Source: Dastarcus helophoroides (taxonomy: Eukaryota > Arthropoda > Insecta > Coleoptera > Bothrideridae). From it: 64,000 bases of DNA. The stretch's first letter is position 1, and the number at the start of each line of letters is the position of its first letter. The position numbers were made by a program, and so were the translations under genes. The stretch spans positions 17,096,857-17,160,856 of the forward strand of contig CM053331.1 of the NCBI GenBank assembly GCA_028583605.1. Reading direction: 5' to 3'. Shown piece by piece: positions 10,601 to 22,600 of this stretch. The notes beneath the pieces are model-generated. The model did not search any database and was not told the origin of the DNA. It was given only the letters and a program-made list of their open reading frames with translations.

Positions 10601-13600
10601 GACATACTTGTGGTCCGGCGTGATAAGGGTTTTCTGCAATTAATTTCCAACTCAGTGATTATGTCTAGTTTGTCCAATTTAATATTTTCATCAAAAATAA
10701 AATAATTTTAATAAATATTACAAGTTAAGCGAAGATTAGAATCTCATTTAAGAATCCGAATATTAATTACTAACCGATGATTTTGATTCCATTATCAGAA
10801 AATTTGATGCTTATACAATTTTTACATTATACTATAAATTATCTATTCGCTTCTGTCTCAAAGCCTTCGATTCTATTAAGTGACTGATAATTCTATTAAA
10901 CAACGTCTACTGTATTTCAATGTACTAGAATACTAGATCATTATTAGTATTTTCAAGAATATTTTTAGTGCAGTTTTTGTTCATTTAAACAAGTGTCAAC
11001 TTTTGTTTTTTTTATGTGGCTTATTTTAGTACAAGATTTTGAATGGATGTGCATGCCTTATTTTATAAATGCTTCTTTTCTGCCCAATTCATTAAACATG
11101 AACCATTTCACTTTTGACGGCCTAATGAAAAATTGAAACAACATATAATTTAATAGGTTACTAAATTCTTAAGTATACAGGCTGGACCATAAGTAATGGT
11201 ACATAGAGCAAAAGTAGATTTTTCGTATAAAAATAACGTGATTTAGCCACATTTACCTTGTACTAAAAGTTGATATTAACAGAGATGCAGGGTGTCAAAG
11301 TTGAAAAAAATTGTGATTTTTTCGCATAACTGATGAACACAATGCACTATAGGCAAGAAATTTGGTATAGGGAGGTTTCTTTGGTCAAGAAATTCTAATT
11401 TGCTAACAGATTGTCAGTAACTCATAGGGGGCGTCACCCGCGCTACCTTGTATTATTCTAAAGCATCATAACTTTTTTGTGCCTTCGTGTACACTTATTT
11501 CAAATATATATTATTTTTATTTACCTACATTTTTTACGTAAAAACGGTATTCTTTCTAAATGTTGATACAAGCAACCGTTTTCAAGATATTTACCTTCAA
11601 AGTTTGCCGTACGTTTATTTTAAGTTATGTAAATGTGAATTTTTCGCAGTAGGTTTCATAATAAAAGTAATAAAACTGATTCTAAAATAGTTTATATCAA
11701 ATATTACTCTACTGACATTATTATTACACATATTTTTTAAATTTCTAAAGCAAATTTAAATAAAATACCAAAACAAAATTTATTTTCAAAAATAAGTATG
11801 TGGGAAATGACCTTTTTCATGTAAAGGGATTGTAAACAATTAAAAATCCGGCTGTCCTTTATTGAAATTCATCTCCAAATATCTGCTTTGACCACCCAGA
11901 CTATTAAAATTTTCTTGTGCGGACTCGAAGATCATATCTCACATCTCTATGTTAGAAAATAAATTACGCCTTAATTTTTTGGATTTTCTTTATTGAGATT
12001 TTCAAAATTTAGGTAATAATATTATCAACAAAGTAATATTTGACATAAATAAGTTTCAAAGCTGTCTTATGATTACTTTTTTTTCAAGCCTACTTCGAAA
12101 ATTTAATATCTTGGTAATTTAAAGCCAAGGCACGTCAAGCTTTAAGCAAATATCTTGGAAACGGTTGCTCGTATCAACTTTAAGAAAGTACACCTTTTTA
12201 ACGTAAAAAAGATGGGGAAATAAAATAACCCATTTAAAATTAATATACGTGGGTGCACAAAAAAGTTATGATGATTTAGAATTATGGAGGATAGCGCAGG
12301 TAGCGCCCCCTATCAGCTATTGTTAATATGTTAGCAAATTAGAGTTTATCGTCTTAAGAAACTTCCTGGTGCCAAATTTCGTGCCTTTATTAAAATTCAT
12401 TCCATAATTATACAAAAAAATCGAAATTTTTGTTTCAACTTTGACACCCTGTATCTCTGTTAAGATCAACTTTTGGTATAAGGTAAATGTAGCTAAATCA
12501 CATTATTCTTATTCGAAAAATCCACCATTGCTCTGTGTACCATGATTTATGGTCCACCCTGTATACATACAGGGTGACAGTTTGAAAAGTAGCAATCTGG
12601 AATACCTATTAGACAAAAATTAGAATCAAGAAGATTTAAATTACACATCGGGGATTGGAGGGGGAACCAAAATGAAATACTTTTTGACTTACCTTGCCTC
12701 ACCCCTTAGAGAACAGCCATACTCAACTTTTTTTTTAAATACGAACCCAATTTATTTGGCACATCGTTGGTTCGTTGCTTTCTTTTTATAGTCTTATAGA
12801 AAAATCTTAAATGGTACGATTAGTGTTGCGCTCTTTAAACACCGATGTCTCAGAAACTAATCGTACGATTTAATATTTTGCTATAAGAGTGTAAAGAGAA
12901 ATCAACGAGCTTTCCAACGATGTGCCACACAAGATGGGTTCGTATTAAAAAAAATAAGTTGGGGTGACAACCTCCTAGAGATGGGGCAGGGTGAGTCAAA
13001 AAGTACTTTATTTTGTTTCCCCCTCCAATCGCCCGATATGTATGTATTTCAATTCGTAATGATAGCATTTTTAGTCTAGGAGATATTTCCGATTGTTACT
13101 TTTCAAATTGTCACCGTGTATATTTTGCTCTTATGGAAGATCCATCTACTAGAAGAGATCAAGAATCTTTTTGGTCCATAGGAGACCGAAGTTTGTTTTA
13201 ATACTTTTCTCTTCAATTATGCCGTGGGCTATTTCTGTGTATGTTTAAAACTTTTCCGTGACACAGTAAATGTAGAGGAGTTTCTTCTTCCTTCCAACGC
13301 TTTCTATACTTTGGATCTGTAAGCAATCTGATTCGTTGAAGTTGTGTTCTCAAACACTAGTAGCCCATGATTATTCCTACCTACCTAAATATTTGGACAA
13401 ATGTCCTTGACATGTATTGACATGAGAACGGACTAAAGAAGAAGAAGAAGAAGAAGATTGGCATGAGGCTCTTTGGTTTCTGGGAGTCTGGTAGATTAGA
13501 ACTTGCCTTTGCCATGAGATTGCACATATTCGTTCTGCCATCTTTAGGATTTTCTTTTACTTTGGGTTTCATTAAGTTTATATGGCATCCTGTTTTGAAA

Positions 13601-16600
13601 CTTTTTACATATTTACGAGGTAGGCGCCATAAATTAACTATCTGATAGGCTTATTCAGGTTCAAACGTGTTTAAATTAGCTTGCGTCATAGGTGCACACA
13701 AGTCTACAGTGCAAATATTACGGCTTGAAGACTTGTAGATTAGTACTTTTTAATAGCTAACCATATAACATAACGTGTGCGTGAAAATGTATTAGATTGC
13801 GTAAATTAAGTACCGTGTTGTCACTGAATTTATAAACAAAGAAGGGCATACGCCAACTCATGTTAAATAGCATTTAGATGGCGTTTATGGTGATTTACCC
13901 TCATCTTATTTCACTGTAAAAAGAGTGGGCAGAATGTTTTTGTTTGGATAACGAAGATAACGAGCGCTCAACCCCACCGGCTGGTTAAAATAAAAACTCC
14001 AAAATGTTTGTTGAAGAAATTGTATTAGAAGATCGTCGCCTGGAAGTGATGCAATTAGCACTGATGCGTAATGGTGCGTATCCAACGGGCGCCTTTCAGG
14101 AATTGAAATATCCACCGTATAGTCCGGACGTGGCTCCTAGTGATTATTATTTACCTTCTAATAAAACAGTACCTTAAAGGACGCTGTTTTAAGGATGATA
14201 ATGCATTGCAAGCAGCTGTAGTTGGACATTTTGAGTTTAAAAAACGAGATATTATACAATAGTATAGAATCATTAATTGACCTTTGAAATAAATCTATTG
14301 CAGCTCGTCGAGATTATATTGAGAAATAAAAAATATTATATTTTACTAAGTTTTTCTACATCAAGCCCAAAATTTATATGGCGTCTACCTCAGCTTACTT
14401 CATTGTTTTCCTCCTTTTTGTCGACTTCACAAATTGATTATTTTGTCTACTTACAATAAAGCCTTAGGTGTTTTTAATGTCGTTTGGTATTTTTTTATTT
14501 GATTTTAAATATCCAACTTCCTGAGGAATCTTATCTTTAAGCGGTGACTATGAAATCATTAATTAATTTAATTATTCCGTTCGTCTACTTTCCGGCCAGC
14601 GGCCAGCCTTGGCATCAGCAAAAGGATCCGGCGATTGTATGCAATCAATAAGCATTGCTTATTTGATGTAATTATTTTGTCATCACAGTCTACTTGGTTA
14701 CTGCCCATTTTTGTTGTGAAGAAAGGAACTTATAGCTTATTACGGGGGCCTGCACATTTTTCCTGGTGAGGTAGACATTTCAGCACTGCTTACCGGACAT
14801 CTTCATCAACAATTTTGTTAAACAACCATTTCAGTATAAGTACTTCCCTTGTTTTTTAGCTTTTTCATCAATTTTTGCAAATCAGAAGATGGTATATATT
14901 TTTCCCAAAATTTTTATAGAAGACAATTATTTTGAATTTGTTGTTCCCGCTTTCTAACGTATGTCTCAAAAGTTTTGGCACAAAATATTTAACGCTATTC
15001 TTTATTTATTTATTCTTAAATAATTTAATTTAAGCTTATATTATTAACCATAACAAGTTAATAATTAAAATTATTAGCTCAAATTAAATAAAGGGCACCG
15101 TGCTGTTCAACGAGGAATAATTTTTTGTTAATATCAACCAAATTAGGATTTAGGTGGCTTAATCAATTACGCGTACCTTTCTGAAAATTCTACGCATTCG
15201 TTCTTATTCATTTCGGCCCAAAATAGGCCAAAACATCGACCTAGCCGAAATTTCAATTTTTCAGTTTACATTCATTTATAAAAGGAATTCTATAGATTTC
15301 ATCCCATACTTATTTCGTTTTTAAAGTTGAAATTCAAAACTCTGTAGACATATAATTTTTAAGTTCAAAATGAAAATATTTATAAAAAACTTAAACGAAT
15401 TTAGGAAAAAGAATCTAAAAGTTAATAATAATAAAAATAATATATTCTTAAACTTTCGAGTTTAAAATGTTAACACGGAATTTTGAAAAAAAACTGCCAA
15501 ACCAGATTTCAAAAATTGAATTTTAGAATAACATTTTCAGATATAAATAGTATTATTTCGAAGTTTCGAGAAAAAAGTAGAAACTAAATTTCTATAAAAA
15601 AATTTACATTTCGAGTTTTTAGTAGAAATTTGGACAAAAATGAAAAATTTAAGGTTCAAACCCTGAATTATGAAGCGAAACTCTACATTTCGAAAAATCT
15701 CATAATTTATGTAGTAAAAAATCCTCAAGAGTTTGAATTTTTGCCCAAATTTTCGATTTTATTCCCATAAGTCAATTTCAAACTCGAATATTCGAATTTT
15801 TATTTGAAATTCTTGTGGTTAAATCCGAGATTTCCTTAAACCTCAAATAGAAAAACTTTAAAACATTTTAAATTTAGTTCGAGGAAACAAAGGACATATT
15901 TCGAGATTAAATTTGATATTTAAAAAAATAATGTTGAATTAAATTTTTTTCCGAGTCTGACTTTTTTCTATCGAAATTTCAACTTTGAACTTAAAATATA
16001 TATATAAACAGAAGTAGCAGATACCCGCGCCTTTGTCTGCGTAAAAGAAAAGAAAGGATTCTCGGATAGTCTTTGAAAAATTCCATTTTTATTGAAAAAT
16101 TCGATTTTTTTTGAAAAACTCGATTTTTATTGAAAATTTCGAATTATTTTGACCTTTTTTTAAAAATGTCCACATATTCTCTTTCAAATTTTTCTCGAAG
16201 TGTTGACTTAATTTTGAAAATTTCGAAGTTTCGACTTTTTTTTTAAATTACAATTTCTTTAAAATTCACCCTTTTTTGGATAATATGATATTTTGATTTT
16301 TTTGGAAATTAAATATTTTACAAAATTTCCTTTTTAATCTTTTAAGTTTTTTTAAATGTTTTGACTTTATTTTGAATATTCTGAAAATTCTGACCCTTTT
16401 ATTTTATCGGCCTTTTTCAAAATGTTGGCATTTTTTTTTTAAATTCCCATATTGTTATTGAAACCTTTTTTAAATTTTGACTCGAAATTTCACCTTTTTT
16501 GGAAATTTGACTTTTTAAATTAGATTTTTTTAAAAACATTTCAATTATTTTTCAAAATTTCAATTTTTTAAGTTTCGACTAAACTTGAAATGATTGTTTT

Positions 16601-19600
16601 TTTAAGTTCAATTTTTTTTCAAAATTTCGACTTTCTGAAAATGAAAAAATTTGTTGGAAAAATCTGTCGACTTTATATTTTGAAAATTTCGAATTTCCAG
16701 TTTTCCATTTTTTTTAATTTCCATTTTCCCAAATTTTAATTTATTTTCTAAATTCTCTTTATGGTTTTGATTTATTTTCGAATTTTTTGAAAATTCAAAT
16801 TGAAAATCTTGATTCTTTTCAAGTTTTTTTTTCAAAATTTTGATTTTTGTCTAAATCTGACTTTGTTGAAATATTGTTTTTTTTAAACCAATACCGTTTT
16901 CCAAAATATCCAGTGTTTCTGAACATTTCCGTCTTTGTTCAAACTTTTTACTTATATTTCCTCGACGTTTTTACTTTTTTTTTTGAAAATTTCGGCTTTA
17001 TCAATAATTTTGATTTTCTTCTCGAAGTTTCCACTTTTATGTAGTAAACTGGGCTTTTATTAGGAAGATTAAAAATTCGACTTATTTCTGAAAATGTTCA
17101 CTTTTTCGAAAAATTAGATCTTTCAAAATTTTCACTTTTTAAGAAAAATTTGACTTTATTATTAAATTTTAATTTTTCCTGAAAGTTATGACTATTTTCG
17201 GATTTTAAACTTTTTTCAAAATTTCGACGTAACTAAAGTTTTTGAAAATATTGACCTTTTTCTCGAAACTTTGAATTTTTGAAAATATTTGCCTATTTCT
17301 GGAAATTTTGACTTTCTAAATTTCGAATTTTTAAAATTTTGGACAAACTGTACATATAAAGCGAATTCGAGATTTAACTGAATTTCGAGTTTAGAGGGAC
17401 ATTTTAAAAAGGAGTATTTTCAAGAACAGTTTTAAAAGAAGTCAAAATTCAGACAAATTTTCGAGTTTAAAACATGAATACGAATTTTGAAAAAAGATCA
17501 TAAGGCAAAATTTTAGCTTTAATTTAAAAATGTCTTCAAAACTGTTTTTCGAAATTTTGAATCCAAAGGCAAAATTTGGAAATGATATCGAAATATCGAG
17601 AAGAAACTTCAAAATGTCTAAAAAATATTCCTCAACATATTAAGTTAAAACATCGGAAGTACCAATTTCGAGTTTAAAATTTAAATGTTTAGAAGTTTAT
17701 ATTAAAAAAAAAAAGAAATCCGATCACCTGCAAAAATTTGGATAAAATTTGTGTGGAGACACATTGCCTATTTTTACCACCTTAAATGCTGAATTTTGAA
17801 AAAATCTTTCTTGGTGCTCACCTATGTATTACGGAAAGCATCTGTGTGAAATTGATGCTCCACACATATCTTTAACACTATATTTCGAAAAAAAGTTCAC
17901 ATTTCGCGAGAGGCTCAAAATTAACACAAATAAAGTTCTACATTTAACATGACTAATCAGATAACTTAAATTTCTGATAAAATTACGTCTTTTTATTGAG
18001 AAGCTTCTAGAAAATGAAAGAGATCAAAATTTCTTTAAAAAATCGAAGTTTTAAGAACATTTTTAATTTTTATAAACTTTGATTTCGTTTTAAAAATTCC
18101 AAAACATTTTTTCATTTTCTAAAATATTGGTACTTCAAACCTGAGATGTTGGTTTCTTTTTTTTTCTGAAATTTTAATTTTGATTTCCCAGCTAAACTTT
18201 ATAATTATTTTTTTTGTTATAATATCATTCCAGCACTCGTTCAGAATACTCGTAATTCTATACATCGTTTAGAATATTTATATTCTGTACGGGTTTCGAC
18301 GAATCAGAAGCCGTTTAGGTTCATTTTCAGACGGGATATCAAGTAATTTGTTTTTGTTGCTGTAGTTAAGGTATTTATTTAAAGCGTCGCTTTTCAGAAT
18401 TGTAATCTACTTTGAAGATTTTCATGAACATTCGGCGGTTTTTTATAATCTTGTTAGAGAAAGTATAGTCTACAACACGTTTGGAATGGCATATTCCACA
18501 CTCGCCAAACCGTAACCCTCGCCTGTGGCTCTGGCTACATACAATCTTTCGCTCGGGTAGAATATCCGCCGTTCCATAACTTGTAGAATATATTATTCAA
18601 CATACAAGTTTCGGTTTCGTTTTCGACCGAAACCAGAGTCAACGGCGGAATTCGGTTTCGGCAAAAATCTAGTTTCGGTTGGTCTCTAATTATTATCATT
18701 TCGGCAAACAAACTGTAGGTAATTTTTAGCAAGCCAATTTTGTATTTTTCTGGTATAATGACAGACAGCATGCCAAGCCAGTGTACAAAAACAAATTTGA
18801 TTAGACATTTTTTAATATATCTCTCACTGTCCCAAGCTTCGCCCTCGACTAACCCTTTCTTCTGCGAAACGAGATTCCCCCTAAATGCCTTAGCCCTACC
18901 CAATTTTTTTGCACATTTTTTATCTCGCAAAGTGTACTGTGGAAGGTGACAAGCAGAAAACGCAAAGAACAATTAAGACGTAGAACTATCAAAAGATAGG
19001 CAGAATTCATGTTCATGACGCCCAGCACCTCATGATTTTGTTCACAGGAAATGTCACTTGGTAGAAAATCACGAGCCCATTCGTTTAGTTTAAGCTAATA
19101 ACTTATCTATTAACTAACCTATCAATTAAAATTTTAGTAAATAATACAAGTTTAAATAAAACTGTTTATTACAGAAAAATATCGATAAATATTTTATGCC
19201 AGAACTTTTGAAACATACGTTATTATCAAGGGATATATATATACAATTTACCGTACTTAAAAAAATTTGGAAAGGCTTCAAATCTGTCCATTTTTTATTT
19301 TATTGATTTTGAAACAATGTTGTGGAAAAACAAAGTAGTAAAGGCAGTATTTTTATATTTTTGTATTAGTAGAGCCTTTAAAGAATGAATTATTTTTGGA
19401 ATACATCTTGCTATGAAACATGTTTGTAAAGCATATTTTTATTTTCACGTAAATATTTGTCACAGTAGTCTTATTTGTTGCAGCAGGTAACTAAGTATAG
19501 GTGTTTTATTATAATTTTACTTGTTTCATCTCACACCTAACACGAATGAAATTATTCCAGTTTTTGGACAGCGATTGCGACGACAAGTCCTTATCGCAAG

Positions 19601-22600
19601 ATGACTCTTTAGACGGCATGTCTGACATAATGTGTGGAGAAAATTTTAATACTCTTAAAAAAGGTGCTAATTGGATAGAATATAAGCATTCGATTCCTAT
19701 TGAACCGCCCCCCGAATTTCAAGATAAGCCTAGCCCCGTAGTCGACGTGTATTGCAATTCTTTATCAATGCAAATATTAAATACAGCAGTTAATGAATAC
19801 AGAGAAACCGAACTACAAAGATTAAAAACATCCAACCATTTCAATCATTTTGTACATCTCGGTCATCATCTTTGGACTTGCGATTTCATCCCCTTTAGTC
19901 CATGTCATATTGCGAGGCCCAATTCTCGATGTTCTTTAGGTTCATCGCGTCTTTCCAGTTCACACAATTCTCTTTCCGTCCCACCTACGCAAAAAGTGGA
20001 TGATTCGAGCTTTATCACTCAAGCTGTATCTCACGATACTCTTTCGTCTCATCAAATAAGTGACCTCTACAATGTCCCGTTTGATAGTGATATTTACGCT
20101 GTGCCAGTAGATGTTGTTAAACCTCCTCTTCTTAAACCCAAGAGAAATCAACAACATAAGAAGAGACGAAGATATACATCATCTGCATGTAGCGAATTGG
20201 AAGCTAGACAGTGCCAATTAACTTCAAATGCTTCAAAAACTAGCATGCTTAAATTAGAACAGGTAAGTGAATTTACGTAAGTGCAGTACAATGAAACATT
20301 TGCAATATACAGGTAGGAAACTGAACTGTCACAAGTTAAATAAAACTTAATCAAAGTTTCCGTCTTTTAGAGTCATTTTTGTATTGTTTCCAGGCGAGAA
20401 CTAACCCCCAACTTTTTTTTTAAATTATTCATTATTGTTACATACATAATGAAACACTTGACAACATTCTTTTTAGAAATCTCCTATTCTTTAGCAAAAT
20501 TTCTTTTTTCTTTCCTTAAAATTCAACTTTCACAGTTTCACAGGAAATTCCAAAAAAAAAAATGTTTAATATTTAATGTTAAAGTCAAAATGGTACGACT
20601 AAGGCGGAAATTGTGAGAATTTTTTTACATAAATTCGTTATTTTGGCTATTTTCTCAAAATTTTGAATTTAAGCTTGAATCTGTTTTTTTTGTATTCCCT
20701 TTAATTCCATAAAGAAAAGTTAAAATTTTGAGTCTTAAGTGAAAACTTTGCACCTGTTAAGAAAAATGTAGTACTTCGAAATTTTGAGTTTTTCAGGAAT
20801 TTTTTGAGGTTTTGAACAAACGGTAGAATGCACGAGATTTTATTCTGGGTTGAAATAAAAACTTGAATAAAGAGTCCAAATTTTTCTCGAACTTTTCATG
20901 TTAAACCTCGAATTTGAGCTTGTATTTTACATTTGAAACTTCATAAGCTTAAACTTCTTAAACTAGCAAATTTGAGAACTTTATTTAATACGTTTTAGAA
21001 TTGAAGTTCAAATTTCCAAAGTTATTTCATTTATTTGAGGGCAATTTCCAAATTTCGAACTACATCTCGAAACACTTGCTTTAATTATAAAAAAATTCTA
21101 AATTATAAGCTTAAGCCGAAATTTTGAAATTTCCAGAAAATTTTTTTTATTCTGAAATTTTGACTTCAAAAAATCAAAAATTCGAAACTTCTACTTTCTC
21201 TTTTAGTTTTAAGAACAAAATTTGAGATTTATTTAAACTTGTTTGGATTTTTCCCTAGAAATTTTAAGAAATAAGAAATGAAAGAAAAAATTTAAGTTGT
21301 TTCATAAAATTTTGTGTCCTAAAATGTTATTCTCGATATTTCATTTGTGTAATCGAAATTTAAAAAAAAACATTAATTCGCATTTAAAACTTAAAACTGA
21401 GAAAATGTCAATTTTTATACTTTACACATAACATTTTGATTATAAACTCAAAGTTTTGATAGGAAACTTCAGAACATCTAAACAAAAGGTTCCCCCACAT
21501 TTCAGTTTAAACATCGTAATTTAATAAATGAAAGCCAAAATTTCGAGTTTAAAACCTACGTGTTTAAATTGAATTAACTTTTCAAAATTCATTGTGATTA
21601 AACCACTTGTATTTTGACGAAATTTTCAACACGTATTAATATAATATTGAGGTTAATTTGGGAACTATGCATTTTGTTACTTACGCCCTTTATATGGCTA
21701 TGTGCAGAACTAAAAAGACTGCCCTCGTAATAAAAACCCGTAAAACGATAAAATATGCACATACCATATACAAAAACTTGGATACATTCGTGTTTAGACA
21801 CATTCGACGTCTGCTCCCTCGTATTCTCTCTCCCGTTCCGCGTTATGGGGTTTTGGCTTTTCATTATTATCTGTCTACAGATATTATTTACATATTTGCC
21901 ATATTACTGTATCCAATTTTGTGTTTCGTTTATTGTTATTTGTTTTTTTAATAACGCCCGCATACGTCATGCGTATAAAAAATTTGAAGTATAACAACTT
22001 GTTTTATTTATTTATGGAGAGCATGCCACACAGAGACACACATGATATGTAAAATCTGATGCCTCGGAGGTTGCATTTGGGAATATCCCTTCTTCGTAGT
22101 TGCCTACGTCAACTTATTGGCTAAATTATAAGTTTCTAAGTTTAATAGTTTTGGATATTTCGTGATGAGTGGGTGACATTATCACTAATGTTTTGACGTA
22201 TTAAACAAGAAAGAAATACTAAAAAGATCTCCAGATATTCTACAAAACACTGGAAATGAATTTTATTATCAGCTTGAACTTTGCCAACTTAGTACACATT
22301 TTGAATCTCGTGTGTGGTGTGTTTCCCTTTTGATAATCATAAATCCAAAATGAGCAAAAGATAGGGTGTTGTGATGCTCTTGAATTGTCTTTTCAACGAG
22401 GGGACGTAAAACATATACTATTTAATTTAAAAAAAGTTGGGGGTCGCTTTTTATCAAGATCAATGAAATGGGAGTTTGTGTCTAGAGAATAATGACAACC
22501 TATATTTGAACATTTATTATATTTTTTACTTTTAAAAAATCTCGAAAATAATGTAAAATAATTAAATTCTGTGAATGGTACTCAAAATTAAACATATTTT

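Larger units (their letters stand above)
14957..19220. mobile_element. Candidate 4.3 kb element with long terminal inverted repeats, or two related MITE ends
   Basis: ACGTATGTCTCAAAAGTTTT at 14957 is mirrored by AAACATACGT ending at 19220. Similarity continues about 150 bp inwards, through GGCACAAAATATTTA and down to ATTATTAGCTCAAATTAAAT on the left, against GTTATTAGCTTAAACTAAAC on the right (minus strand). TA flanks both outer ends (14955-14956, 19221-19222), as for mariner/Tc1-type insertions. The interior is mostly AAATTTCGA-type array plus a GC-richer stretch at 18230-18970. It could instead be two separate insertions in opposite orientation. Confidence 0.45.

Noticed and set aside
18535..18972. 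145-codon minus-strand open frame
   Set aside because: No recognisable domain, overlaps a dispersed repeat motif, and no splice or start context supports a gene.
21598..21994. Overlapping open frames of 80-97 codons in SOCS intron 2
   Set aside because: Both strands are open, sequences look random, and there is no homology or splice context.
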